64,000 nucleotides of DNA from Mucilaginibacter daejeonensis. Its GTDB lineage: Bacteria; Bacteroidota; Bacteroidia; Sphingobacteriales; Sphingobacteriaceae. Every line of letters starts with the position of its first letter. Position 1 is the first letter of the stretch. The stretch spans positions 744,001 to 808,000 of the forward strand of contig NZ_CP086068.1 in NCBI RefSeq assembly GCF_020783335.1, read 5' to 3'. The notes under the pieces are model-generated. The model did not search any database and was not told where the DNA came from. It saw only the letters and a list, made by a program, of their open reading frames with translations. Positions 34,529-43,936 of the stretch are shown one piece after another. Made by a program: the position numbers and the translations under genes.

Positions 34529-35977
34529 ATGAAGTTATTCCGATCAGACTTATTGACGCTGTTGATAAGTCTTTTTATTTTAGGTGGGCTGGCAAGCTGC
34601 AAGAACCAGAGCGACGTAGGTTTGCCTTTGGGCAGCCAGGAGCTTAGCGGTACCTTGTTAAGCTACGACGATATAACGATCAAGACCGATACGGAGAATA
34701 CCAATTTGGATGTCAATGCAGAGAGCAGCAATGGCAAGATGCCTTTAGCATCCTTTGTAGATAGCCGGATTGGTACCACTACCTCAAATGTGGTCACCGG
34801 CATCACTTTGCCAGGCAATGTAGCCTATACCAAACCAAGTGGTACGGTCACTACCGATTCGGTAGTGATGGAGTTACGATATGCCGACGGTTTTTACGGT
34901 GATTCACTTAACTCCAGATACAGAGTGAATGTTTACCAACTGACCAATAAATTACAGGCAAGCACATTAGACGGCTATTACAGTGGTCAGCGTAGGCCAC
35001 ATGAGTCAGCCAACCTGATCAATACCGCTAAGGCCGGACCGTTCAACATTCGTCCTAAAACGAGTGTGAAGATCCAAAACATCCTTAAGGGTAAGGCGGA
35101 TAAGGATTCATTAGCTACTCCTCAATTGCGGGTGTCTTTGGATCCTGCATTTTTTGCCAGCAGGGTGTTCAATCCTACTACTACGTCTTCTGTGGCAAAT
35201 TTCCAAAATTCACTTAAAGGTCTTTATATTTCGTTACAACGCAATAACACCACTGAGACGGGTGGTTCAGCTATGCTCGATATAACCAACTGTAACATTA
35301 AAGTATACTACCGCGCTGATACCGCCGGCACCATTGACACCAACTCGGTGACGCTACCTTTTGCAGGCTCGGTCACTGAGATATCACATACCTACACAGA
35401 CGAAGTGACCAAGGCCATGGCGGCTGGCGTGACCAGCAATGACGTGTTCTACATTCAGGGTAATGCCGGCTTACGTGCTAAGATCGCGTTCCCAAGCCTG
35501 AAAACTATATTCGGTACCACGCCGATCAGTTCGATCGCCATCAACCGTGCCGAGTTAGTGATCACACCAGTGGCGGGTACTGATGTGCCATTTGTACCTT
35601 TACCTCAATTAACGCTCTACCGGCTCGACCTGACCAAGCAGCGCAGGCAGATACCTGATGGTGCGGTGACCACTGGAGGTCAAGCATTAGATGCGCGCTT
35701 CCTTGGCGTACCTCAGTTCGGCGGCAACTACGTTAAGTCCACTAAAGACTATCACTTTTTAGTGACCGGTTACATCAGCGATCTGATACGTGGTAAAACA
35801 ACTGATTACGGTACTTATTTGGGAGCCATTGATACAGTGAACCGAAACAAAGGAACTACCGCCACGGTAGATTACCTGCCAACTGCAGCTACATCGGCAA
35901 GGCTCATTGCGGTGGGTAGTAATAAGTCCTCGCAGTACAAGATCAAGCTCAACATTATTTACACCAAAAATAATTAA
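34529..35977 (+). CDS. DUF4270 lipoprotein
   Basis: The 482-aa protein has a lipoprotein signal (LISLFILGGLASCKNQSD, Cys about residue 24) followed directly by DVGLPLGSQELSGTL, the conserved start of DUF4270. Later family segments include LASFVDSRIGTTTSNVVTGI and INRAELVITPVAGTDVPFVP, and DYHFLVTGYISDLIRGK near the end. The family is restricted to Bacteroidota, exported and functionally uncharacterised. It is cotranscribed with the glycogen-synthase-like gene and precedes glmS. Confidence 0.88.
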   Translation: MKLFRSDLLTLLISLFILGGLASCKNQSDVGLPLGSQELSGTLLSYDDITIKTDTENTNLDVNAESSNGKMPLASFVDSRIGTTTSNVVTGITLPGNVAYTKPSGTVTTDSVVMELRYADGFYGDSLNSRYRVNVYQLTNKLQASTLDGYYSGQRRPHESANLINTAKAGPFNIRPKTSVKIQNILKGKADKDSLATPQLRVSLDPAFFASRVFNPTTTSSVANFQNSLKGLYISLQRNNTTETGGSAMLDITNCNIKVYYRADTAGTIDTNSVTLPFAGSVTEISHTYTDEVTKAMAAGVTSNDVFYIQGNAGLRAKIAFPSLKTIFGTTPISSIAINRAELVITPVAGTDVPFVPLPQLTLYRLDLTKQRRQIPDGAVTTGGQALDARFLGVPQFGGNYVKSTKDYHFLVTGYISDLIRGKTTDYGTYLGAIDTVNRNKGTTATVDYLPTAATSARLIAVGSNKSSQYKIKLNIIYTKNN

Positions 35978-35984
35978 CGATATG

Positions 35985-36010
35985 AACCCCGGCTTGCCGG
36001 GGTTTTTTAT
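35985..36010 (+). terminator. terminator after DUF4270 gene
   Basis: AACCCCGG, loop CTTG, CCGGGGTT, then a T-run. Perfect 8-bp GC-rich stem. Confidence 0.85.
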
Positions 36011-36103
36011 TGGGATACAATAGTATATTTGGCAACTTTTCGTTTAGTGTAAATAACTGATCACAGGCGATAAGGATCGAATATATCACAATAATTAGCT
36101 CAT

Positions 36104-37939
36104 ATGTGCGGAATAGTAGGTTATGTAGGCTTTCGAGATGCCTACCCCATCGTTATAAAAGGATTACACCGTTTGGAGTATCGCGGATACGATAGTGCGG
36201 GTGTGGCCTTGTACGATGATGAACTTAAAATATATAAAAAGACAGGTAAGGTAAGCGACCTCGAGAACTCTGTAGAAGGTGTGGAGATGAAAGGCTCCAT
36301 TGGCATGGGCCATACCCGCTGGGCCACCCACGGTGCACCAAGTGACCGTAACTCTCACCCTCATACGTCGGGTGATCAAAAGCTGACCATCATTCACAAT
36401 GGCATTATCGAGAATTATGCCGTATTGAAAGAGGCCTTGCTGGCCAAAGGGCACGAGTTCAAGAGTGATACCGATACCGAAGTGCTGATCCACTTTATTG
36501 AGGACATACAGAACGAGACCGGACTGGAATTACGCGAGGCCGTGCGCATAGCGCTGAACAAAGTGGTAGGTGCCTATGCGATCGTGATCATGAGCGTAGA
36601 CGAGCCTGATCTGATGATCGCGGCCCGTAAAGGCAGCCCAATGGTGATCGGTGTGGGTGAGGGCGAATACTTCGTGGCTTCTGATGCTACGCCGATAGTG
36701 GAGTATACCAAAAATGTGATCTACCTGAACGATAACGAGATCGCCTACATCAGGCGTGATGACCTGCTGGTCAAGAACATCGATAACACCATACAGACCC
36801 CATATATCCAACACCTTGAATTACAACTCGAGATGCTGGAAAAGGGCGGTTACGAGCATTTTATGCTCAAAGAGATATACGAGCAACCCCGATCCATACA
36901 TGATTGCTTGCGTGGTCGTATCTATCCAGAGAGTGGGTTAGTGCAGTTGGGCGGTATCAAAGAATACACCGAGAAGCTCAAGAACCTTGACCGTATCATC
37001 ATCGTGGCCTGTGGTACCTCATGGCATGCCGGCCTGGTTGGCGAGTACCTGATTGAAGAATACGCGCGTGTACCGGTCGAAGTGGAATATGCTTCGGAGT
37101 TCAGGTATCGTAACCCGATCATCACAGAAAAGGACTTGGTGATCGCCATATCACAGTCGGGTGAAACGGCAGATACTATGGCCGCCATTGAACTGGCTAA
37201 AGAGAAGGGTGCTACCATTTTTGGCATCTGTAACGTGGTGGGGGCGTCTATACCGCGTATCACGCATGCAGGTGTATATACCCATGCCGGTCCGGAGATC
37301 GGGGTGGCATCTACCAAAGCCTTTACGGCTCAGGTGAGTGTGCTCACGTTGATCGCGTTCTACATAGCACAGCAACGAGGCACTATAACCCGCAATAAAC
37401 TGATCGAGAACCTTACCGAACTGAATCAGATACCTGCCCTGGTAGAGAAAGCGCTGGAGGCCAACGAACACATCAAACAGATCGCTGCCAAATTTAAGGA
37501 TAGCAGCAACTGCTTGTTTCTGGGTCGTGGCAGTTCGTTCCCGGTAGCGTTGGAAGGCGCCTTGAAACTTAAAGAGATATCCTACATCCATGCTGAGGGT
37601 TACCCGGCCGCCGAGATGAAGCACGGTCCTATAGCCCTGATCGATGCCGATATGCCGGTAGTGGTGATCGCAACCAAGCATTCATCGTATGAGAAGGTGA
37701 TCAGCAATATACAAGAGGTGAAAGCCCGCGGCGGACAGATCATTGCCATTGTTACCGAAGGCGATACCGAGGTGCGCAACATGGCCGATCACGTGATCGA
37801 GATACCGCCAACAGCCGAGCCATTCGTGCCGCTGCTGGCCACCATACCATTGCAACTGTTATCATACCACATTGCGGTGATGCGTGGCTGCAACGTAGAT
37901 CAGCCCCGTAACCTGGCCAAATCGGTAACGGTAGAGTAA
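36104..37939 (+). CDS. glmS: glutamine--fructose-6-phosphate aminotransferase (isomerising)
   Basis: The 611-aa enzyme makes glucosamine-6-phosphate for peptidoglycan and LPS. The N-terminal Ntn glutaminase starts MCGIVGYVG with catalytic Cys2 and has GMGHTRWATHGAPSDRNSHP. Two SIS isomerase domains follow (VACGTSWHAGLVGEYLIEEY, AISQSGETADTMAAIELAKE; FLGRGSSFPVALEGALKLKE) and the C-terminus ends NLAKSVTVE with the conserved Lys. Length is standard (about 610). I see no glmS ribozyme upstream. A hairpin terminator follows. Confidence 0.97.
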   Translation: MCGIVGYVGFRDAYPIVIKGLHRLEYRGYDSAGVALYDDELKIYKKTGKVSDLENSVEGVEMKGSIGMGHTRWATHGAPSDRNSHPHTSGDQKLTIIHNGIIENYAVLKEALLAKGHEFKSDTDTEVLIHFIEDIQNETGLELREAVRIALNKVVGAYAIVIMSVDEPDLMIAARKGSPMVIGVGEGEYFVASDATPIVEYTKNVIYLNDNEIAYIRRDDLLVKNIDNTIQTPYIQHLELQLEMLEKGGYEHFMLKEIYEQPRSIHDCLRGRIYPESGLVQLGGIKEYTEKLKNLDRIIIVACGTSWHAGLVGEYLIEEYARVPVEVEYASEFRYRNPIITEKDLVIAISQSGETADTMAAIELAKEKGATIFGICNVVGASIPRITHAGVYTHAGPEIGVASTKAFTAQVSVLTLIAFYIAQQRGTITRNKLIENLTELNQIPALVEKALEANEHIKQIAAKFKDSSNCLFLGRGSSFPVALEGALKLKEISYIHAEGYPAAEMKHGPIALIDADMPVVVIATKHSSYEKVISNIQEVKARGGQIIAIVTEGDTEVRNMADHVIEIPPTAEPFVPLLATIPLQLLSYHIAVMRGCNVDQPRNLAKSVTVE

Positions 37940-37973
37940 AGCTGAACAGCGTTTTATTTACTGACATCATTAA

Positions 37974-37998
37974 AGCAGGACCCAGGTCCTGCTTTTTT
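37974..37998 (+). terminator. terminator after glmS
   Basis: AGCAGGAC and GTCCTGCT form an 8-bp stem with a 4-nt loop and a T-run of six. Confidence 0.85.
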
Positions 37999-38065
37999 GT
38001 TGGTGCGTGATATGTTCAGTAGGGTTGATCACGTTACAATGATCAAATAATATTAGTTTTGGGTC

Positions 38066-39313
38066 ATGACCATCAAGCGTCTTTTTTTAGCCTTATTGTT
38101 ATTGGTAGGCCTCAGTGCCGGTGCACAAACCATCCGTAACGATCAGTATATTATCGGTACTGTTGATACCTTACGCTCGCAGATATTGAACGAGACCCGC
38201 AACATTGGCATCTATGTGCCTAAAGGTGCAAATGATAGCTCCTTCGCCAGGAAACGCTACCCGGTGGTTTACCTGTTAGATGGCGATTCGCACTTTATGT
38301 CGGTTGCCGGTATGATACAGCAATTAAGCCAGGTGAACGGCAACACCGTACTGCCTGAGATGATCATCGTGGCCATCCCCAACACAGACCGCGTACGCGA
38401 TCTGACGCCGACGAACTCATTAAGCTACATGGGAAAAAATGAGCCGGGCTTTAAGACCTCAGGTGGCGGTGAGAGCTTCCTGCAATTCATGCAAAAGGAG
38501 TTAATGCCTTACATTGACGCCAAATACCCTACAGCGCCTTACAAGATGCTGATCGGGCATTCCTTCGGCGGGCTTACGGTCATGAATGCGCTGATCAACC
38601 ATACGGATATGTTCAACAGCTATGTGGCTATTGACCCTAGCATGTGGTGGCATGATCAAAAGCTGCTGAACGAGTCGGTAGCGGCGTTCAAAGATAAGCG
38701 TTTTGCGGGCAGGTCATTGTTCATCGGCATAGCCAACACCGCGCGCATGGATACCTCACGCGTGCGGCGTGACACATCGGTCAAGACCCTTCATGAGCGG
38801 TCGATCTTAAGGTTGAAAGAGATCCTGCAAAGCAACGCCGGTAACCAACTGCAGTTCGCCAGTAAGTACTATCCAAATGATGATCACGGTAGTGTGCCGT
38901 TCATTGCCGAGTATGATGCCTTTCGCTTTATCTTCAAAAATTATCCTGTACCTGCGGCCTTGCAGGCGCAGCTGACCGACCCCACCACGGGCACGCTACC
39001 TGTAAAGGCGCTTGCCGAGCATTACCGCGATCTATCGCGCCGAATCGGCTACACCATTAACCCTCCCGGAGATAAGATCAATGAGATAGGGCATTATCTG
39101 CTCAAGAATGAAACGGCCGACAAAGCTTTCAGCCTGTTCATGCTTAACATCAACAATTATCCTAACAGCGCACGTGTTTATGCGGCCATGGGCGACTATT
39201 ATGCCTTTAAAAAGAACAACGCTAACGCTATGTTGTATTATCGTAAGGCCCTTACCTTGAAAAAGGATAAAGAGATCGAGGATAAACTGGAAGCGCTGAT
39301 GCCAAAGAAATGA
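38066..39313 (+). CDS. secreted esterase (IroE/Fes-type fold) with TPR-like tail
   Basis: The 415-aa product has a signal peptide (FLALLLLVGLSAGAQ) and an alpha/beta-hydrolase domain of the putative-esterase type. It shows RNIGIYVPKGANDSSFARKR, YPVVYLLDGDSHFMSVAGMI, nucleophile elbow LIGHSFGGLTVMNALI, and the His in YYPNDDHGSVPFIAEYDAFR. The last 100 residues form a helical repeat (DKAFSLFMLNINNYPNSARV, YYAFKKNNANAMLYYRKALT). Such enzymes cleave ester bonds in the periplasm; the substrate is not predictable. Monocistronic by spacing. Confidence 0.82.
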   Translation: MTIKRLFLALLLLVGLSAGAQTIRNDQYIIGTVDTLRSQILNETRNIGIYVPKGANDSSFARKRYPVVYLLDGDSHFMSVAGMIQQLSQVNGNTVLPEMIIVAIPNTDRVRDLTPTNSLSYMGKNEPGFKTSGGGESFLQFMQKELMPYIDAKYPTAPYKMLIGHSFGGLTVMNALINHTDMFNSYVAIDPSMWWHDQKLLNESVAAFKDKRFAGRSLFIGIANTARMDTSRVRRDTSVKTLHERSILRLKEILQSNAGNQLQFASKYYPNDDHGSVPFIAEYDAFRFIFKNYPVPAALQAQLTDPTTGTLPVKALAEHYRDLSRRIGYTINPPGDKINEIGHYLLKNETADKAFSLFMLNINNYPNSARVYAAMGDYYAFKKNNANAMLYYRKALTLKKDKEIEDKLEALMPKK

Positions 39314-39420
39314 CCGGCCGCCACATCAACTGTTGTGATGCGCTTGTTATAGGGAAGCTGCTGACAGATATCCCGCAGATTTTGCCCATATTTAACCTTT
39401 ACTAAACAAACTACCAGCAG

Positions 39421-40485
39421 TTGATCGCTTTGAACGTTATCAGGTCGGCCAGTACGATCGTTTTATTAGCCAGTGTGATACCGCTGATCCGCAGTGATCA
39501 TTGGACGTTCAGGGTGTTCGAGTACCCACGGCTGCAAAAGCTGTTCCTGAACGCAGTGCTTATGGCACTCATGCTCACGGTATACTTTCCGCATACCGTT
39601 TTTGATACGGTGCTGCTGTCGGCGCTCGCGGTCAATCTGGTGTATCTGGGCTACCTGGTGCTGCCGTTCACGGTGTTGGCCAAAAAGCAGCTGGTATCGA
39701 GCACGCGACCGGCCGACGATAACAACATCAAGGTGCTGATCGCCAATGTATACCAGGATAACCGTCGCTCCAACGCTTACCAGCAACTGATCGATCAGTG
39801 CACACCCGATGTGATCCTGATGGTGGAGACCGATACCTGGTGGGAGCAGCAAATGGCCACCATTGAGACCAATTACCCGCATCAGATCAAGATGCCGCTC
39901 AATAATACTTACGGCATGTTGCTATACTCGCGCCTGGAACTGGCAGATGGCAGCGTGAACTTTTTGGTAGAGGACGACATCCCATCCATCGAGGTGAACG
40001 TGAAGCTGCGGTCGGGACAGTTGGTCAAATTATATTGCCTGCACCCAAAACCGCCGGTACCGCAAGAGAATCCACGTTCTACCGAGCGCGATAAGGAGAT
40101 ACTGATGGTAGCCGAAAAGGCTAAACGGTCAGACCTGCCGGTCATGGTGATGGGCGATCTTAATGATGTGGCCTGGAGCTATACCACCGAGCTGTTCTGC
40201 AAGATCAGCGGATTGCTTGACCCAAGGCGTGGACGGGGTTTCTTCAACAGCTTCAATGCTAAATACTTTTTCCTGCGGTTCCCGCTCGATCACATCTTTT
40301 GCTCAACTGATTTTTCGCTTACCTCGATCAGGCGTATGCCGCATTGCGGATCCGATCACTTCCCTATGTGCGTTAACCTGCGTTATACACCAGCCGCGGT
40401 GAATCGTAATGAGGAACTGGAAGTAACGGCCGAGGATCAGGAACTAGCCCGCGAAAAGATCAACGCTGATACTGATACCGAATAG
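39421..40485 (+). CDS. membrane-anchored endonuclease/exonuclease/phosphatase-family protein
   Basis: The 354-aa frame begins at a TTG, with two to three membrane helices in the first 95 residues (STIVLLASVIPLI, LFLNAVLMALMLTVYF, LSALAVNLVYLGYLVLPF). The EEP domain then shows IKVLIANVYQDNRRSNAYQQ, PDVILMVETDTWWEQQM (metal Glu), LYCLHPKPPVPQENP, PVMVMGDLNDVAWSY, FPLDHIFCSTDF and GSDHFPMCVNLRY (catalytic Asp-His). This set marks active phosphodiesterases; the substrate may be a phospholipid, sugar phosphate or nucleic acid. The catalytic domain probably faces the periplasm. Confidence 0.85.
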   Translation: MIALNVIRSASTIVLLASVIPLIRSDHWTFRVFEYPRLQKLFLNAVLMALMLTVYFPHTVFDTVLLSALAVNLVYLGYLVLPFTVLAKKQLVSSTRPADDNNIKVLIANVYQDNRRSNAYQQLIDQCTPDVILMVETDTWWEQQMATIETNYPHQIKMPLNNTYGMLLYSRLELADGSVNFLVEDDIPSIEVNVKLRSGQLVKLYCLHPKPPVPQENPRSTERDKEILMVAEKAKRSDLPVMVMGDLNDVAWSYTTELFCKISGLLDPRRGRGFFNSFNAKYFFLRFPLDHIFCSTDFSLTSIRRMPHCGSDHFPMCVNLRYTPAAVNRNEELEVTAEDQELAREKINADTDTE

Positions 40486-40629
40486 AGCTGGACAGGTAAG
40501 CAGCTTTCGTAATTGTTTATAACTGCTGATCAGGATGTTGAAAATTAACATCCATCCAACGTCAACTTTAAATGGGTAGGCTTGTTTTGTACCATATTCA
40601 ATCCTATTAGATACTAAAGTAACGAGAAC

Positions 40630-40869
40630 ATGGGCAAACCAGTTACCAGCAACCCAACCGACCTGCAAAAATTCATTGACAAGTTCGAGCCTGAAAAATT
40701 TAAGATGATGGCCGACGGTATCGAGATCAGGGGGATCAGCAACATACACCGCACCATCAACGAGGCAAAACTCCTGATCGACCGGCTGAAACTGAACCTC
40801 ACCATTGTGCACCGGGCCGAAATGATGTCGTGCCGGGCCTTTGAGGTCACCACCGCACCTGCCGCTTAA
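40630..40869 (+). CDS. hypothetical 79-aa protein
   Basis: A small soluble protein, MGKPVTSNPTDLQKFIDKFE start, ISNIHRTINEAKLLIDRLKL and a C-terminal CRAFEVTTAPAA. It is helical and has no recognised motif. Codon usage and GC look like the neighbouring core genes. Function unknown. Confidence 0.55.
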   Translation: MGKPVTSNPTDLQKFIDKFEPEKFKMMADGIEIRGISNIHRTINEAKLLIDRLKLNLTIVHRAEMMSCRAFEVTTAPAA

Positions 40870-41030
40870 TACAAACACAATGAGGCCTTATCCTGAACGG
40901 ATAAGGCCTTTGTCGTTCAAATGGACCTGCGTTAGCGGCATATTTCCGTTGCCCCGTTCATTTCTTAATGTACATTATGTGCAGGCCTTAGCTGCGGCCA
41001 TACATTTGTATCAACAAACTTAAACATACC

Positions 41031-41852
41031 ATGAGCGAACTTACCTTAACAGACGGCACCAAGATCTACTATAAAGACTGGGGCACCGGACAACCGATCG
41101 TTTTTCATCACGGCTGGCCATTATCAAGTGATGACTGGGACCTGCAAATGATGTTCTTTTTACAGCAAGGCTACCGCGTGATCGCGCATGATCGCCGGGG
41201 GCATGGCCGGTCGGCCCAGGTAGCTACCGGGCACGACATGGATACTTACGCGGCCGACGTGGCCGAGTTAGTGGCACACCTTGATCTGAAAGACGCTATA
41301 CACGTAGGCCACTCTACTGGTGGCGGCGAGGTGATCCGTTATGTGGCCAAGCATGGAAAAGGCCGCGTGGCCAAAGCGGTACTGATCAGCGCCGTGACAC
41401 CGATCATGGTGCAGAACGAGAATAATCCTGATGGTGTGCCGATAGCCGTATTTGACGAGATACGTGAGAATACCGGCAAGAACCGGGCACAATACTTTAA
41501 AGATTTTCCACTTCCGTTCTTTGGTTACAACCGCGAGGGTGCCAAGGTATCACAAGGCATCATGGATAACTGGTGGCGCCAGGGCATGATGGGCAGCATT
41601 AAAGCGCATTACGATTGTGTGAAGGTGTTCTCGGAGACCGACTTTACCGAAGACCTGAAAAGCGTGGATGTGCCAGTGCTGATCATGCACGGCGAGGACG
41701 ACCAGATCGTGCCTTACACCGTTACCGCTTTAAAGGCCGCCAAATTGGTGAAGAATGGCAAGCTGATCACCTACCCGGGCTTTCCGCATGGAATGCCAAC
41801 CACCGAGGCCGATACCATTAACAAGGATCTGCTGGAGTTCATCAGGTCATAA
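41031..41852 (+). CDS. alpha/beta hydrolase, non-haem chloroperoxidase/arylesterase type
   Basis: The 273-aa cytosolic hydrolase shows the full triad: Ser in HVGHSTGGGEVIRYV, Asp in LIMHGEDDQIVPYTV and His in YPGFPHGMPTTEAD. The oxyanion region is VFHHGWPLSSDDWDLQMMFF and the second strand pair HDRRGHGRSAQ. This combination is typical of cofactor-free haloperoxidases and aryl esterases of about 275 aa. A TACATTTG -7 box lies at 41001-41008, 22 bp before the ATG. A terminator hairpin follows. Confidence 0.9.
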   Translation: MSELTLTDGTKIYYKDWGTGQPIVFHHGWPLSSDDWDLQMMFFLQQGYRVIAHDRRGHGRSAQVATGHDMDTYAADVAELVAHLDLKDAIHVGHSTGGGEVIRYVAKHGKGRVAKAVLISAVTPIMVQNENNPDGVPIAVFDEIRENTGKNRAQYFKDFPLPFFGYNREGAKVSQGIMDNWWRQGMMGSIKAHYDCVKVFSETDFTEDLKSVDVPVLIMHGEDDQIVPYTVTALKAAKLVKNGKLITYPGFPHGMPTTEADTINKDLLEFIRS

Positions 41853-41874
41853 CCGACTTATATATTCATTGCAA

Positions 41875-41909
41875 AGAGCCGCTGCCTTATTAGGTACCGG
41901 CTCTTTTTT
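41875..41909 (+). terminator. terminator after the hydrolase gene
   Basis: AGAGCCG (41875-41881) and CGGCTCT (41898-41904) form a 7-bp stem followed by a T-run. Confidence 0.75.
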
Positions 41910-41993
41910 ATTGAGGGAAAGACAGCCCGTGAAGACATTGATCGATCCTTCATTGCCGAATGTTTTGGTACATTAGGGGCAACAGATCTTCAT

Positions 41994-42812
41994 ATGACCC
42001 CTAACTTATTTCGCTTGTATTTCTTTTGCTGTATAACGATGGCAATTAACGTATCAGTGTTCGCACAAAAGAATGATCTTTATGTTGAACCTAAGCTCGC
42101 TAACGATAAAGGCATAAATCCATACAATTACGACAATAAGATCTATGTGGACGGTAAGACCTACGTGTACGAATATTACATCGTTAAAGGCAAAGACACT
42201 CTTAAATATGCGATCGCGAACGGTACCGATGGGGCCAGGTCATGGCGTTATGTACCCAAAACGCAAAGGGACAGTAATACCGTTGAATATTTGGGCATCA
42301 AGACATTGGGTAAAGTAGGGCCTATTATGATGGAGAACGCCAATTACAAGCAAACAGAGTTGTTCCTGTTTCATTATAATGCTGATCTTAAACCTTTGGA
42401 GACCGAGCTAACGGGCGTGATCGAGAACAAGGAGAACATCTGGCTGCATCCTTTCCGCTTTCATGCGCTCGAGATCCTGCAGTTATCTCCCTTTCCCTAC
42501 GTCAAGCTGCCGCTTACAACAGGCCAGACTTACGACTGGAATTTAGACATCGGCGAAAAGTGGCCGGAGTTCAAAGCCTTTGACTGGAAGGGTAAGCTCA
42601 CCCTTAATTGTAGATATACGGTGCAAGGCAAGGAAACACTCACCTTACCCATTGGAAGGGTTCAAGCTGCCAAAGTTGAAGGCGTTGCTGATACCGCGAG
42701 CGGCCGCAGTTCTTTGGTCTCTTACTTTAACGATAAGTACGGTTTTGTAAAACTGATATACCACAATTTAGATGGGTCAACCATCATCATGACGCTTAAG
42801 CAGGTCAAATAA
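41994..42812 (+). CDS. secreted protein of unknown function
   Basis: The 272-aa product has a signal peptide ending SVFAQKNDL (about residue 25). The mature part is beta-rich (YVDGKTYVYEYYIVKGKDTL, VEYLGIKTLGKVGPIMME, PFPYVKLPLTTGQTYDWNLD, GKLTLNCRYTVQGKETLTLP). It looks like a lipocalin-sized beta-barrel or immunoglobulin-like protein, but I cannot name a family. It stands alone between two terminated units. Confidence 0.65.
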   Translation: MTPNLFRLYFFCCITMAINVSVFAQKNDLYVEPKLANDKGINPYNYDNKIYVDGKTYVYEYYIVKGKDTLKYAIANGTDGARSWRYVPKTQRDSNTVEYLGIKTLGKVGPIMMENANYKQTELFLFHYNADLKPLETELTGVIENKENIWLHPFRFHALEILQLSPFPYVKLPLTTGQTYDWNLDIGEKWPEFKAFDWKGKLTLNCRYTVQGKETLTLPIGRVQAAKVEGVADTASGRSSLVSYFNDKYGFVKLIYHNLDGSTIIMTLKQVK

Positions 42813-42829
42813 CTTTTATCAGAGCTTTC

Positions 42830-42855
42830 TCACACTACCGCAAGGCTCTTCCTTG
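42830..42855. repeat. dispersed intergenic palindromic repeat, copy 1
   Basis: CTACCGCAAGGCTCTTCCTT belongs to the same short intergenic family as copies at 53870 and 54180. Confidence 0.3.
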
Positions 42856-43111
42856 GGTTGTTAGTAGAATAGACCTGCCTTCCGACCAAGATCGGGACGC
42901 TTGTGGTAGCGTACACATTTAGATCACCAACCCCAAACTTAGGGCCGGTATCGTCATCGCACCTCGTTCTCCCAAGACTTATCAAACATCATCCATAACT
43001 CACATCCGGCCGGCTTTGTCAGCATTATCACATCATTAGTAGTTTCGTTTCCAAACATTTTGTTGATGGTGTAGCTTCGTGTAAATAATACAACATTAAC
43101 CCTACACTACT

Positions 43112-43906
43112 ATGGATCTTCAACTAAAAAACAAGACCGCTTTGGTGAGCGGTTCTACCGCAGGCATCGGTTATGCCATTGCCAAACTACTGGCTGCCGA
43201 AGGGGTTACCGTTTGGGTGAACGGCCGTACCGCCGAGCGCGTGAACGCTGCTGTAGACCAGATCAAACAAGAGACCGATAATGCCAATGTAAGCGGCATA
43301 GTGGCCGACCTAAGCAAAGCCGATGATGTTGCCGCATTGGTAAAGCATGTACCACAGGTAGATATACTGATCAATAACGTGGCCATATTTGAGGCCAAAG
43401 CGTTTGCCGATATTCCTGACGAGGACTGGTTCAAATTTTTTGATGTGAACGTGATGAGCGGCATCCGTTTAAGCCGCGCTTACTTTGATGGCATGCTACA
43501 GCGCAATTGGGGCCGTATCATTTTCATCTCCAGCGAGTCGGCGTTGCAGATACCTGAAGAAATGATCCACTATGGCGTGACCAAGACCGCACAGATCGGT
43601 GTGGCCCGTGGACTAGCCGAACTGACGCGCGGCACCGCCGTTACGGTGAACACCGTGCTGCCTGGCCCTACCTTATCTGAAGGGGTGGGTGGTTTTGTGA
43701 AGCAACTGGCTACCGACCAGAACAAGACCGAAGACGAGGTTAAGACCGATTTCTTCAAGACCATGCGGCCTACCTCCATCATTCAGCGCTTTTTAAGTAC
43801 CGATGAAGTGGCCAACACGGTGGTATACCTGTCAAGCCCGCTGGCATCGGCCACTAACGGCGCATCCATCAGGGTAGAAGGTGGCTTATTAAAGACCGCC
43901 GTTTAA
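43112..43906 (+). CDS. SDR-family NAD(P)-dependent oxidoreductase
   Basis: The 264-aa protein is a classical short-chain dehydrogenase: cofactor loop VSGSTAGIGYAIAKLLA, NGRTAERVNAAVDQIKQE (Arg suggests NADPH), DILINNVAIFEA, catalytic Ser in IIFISSESALQIP and YxxxK in MIHYGVTKTAQIG. The ending SPLASATNGASIRVEGGLL is typical. Substrate not predictable. It is followed after 30 bp by an aldo/keto reductase gene, so the two probably form an operon. Confidence 0.92.
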   Translation: MDLQLKNKTALVSGSTAGIGYAIAKLLAAEGVTVWVNGRTAERVNAAVDQIKQETDNANVSGIVADLSKADDVAALVKHVPQVDILINNVAIFEAKAFADIPDEDWFKFFDVNVMSGIRLSRAYFDGMLQRNWGRIIFISSESALQIPEEMIHYGVTKTAQIGVARGLAELTRGTAVTVNTVLPGPTLSEGVGGFVKQLATDQNKTEDEVKTDFFKTMRPTSIIQRFLSTDEVANTVVYLSSPLASATNGASIRVEGGLLKTAV

Positions 43907-43936
43907 CATTTTCCTATACCTACATTTTTAAATACT

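Noticed and set aside
36010..36103. glmS ribozyme or riboswitch upstream of glmS
   Set aside because: Only about 90 bp of AT-rich leader after a terminator; no conserved core elements seen.
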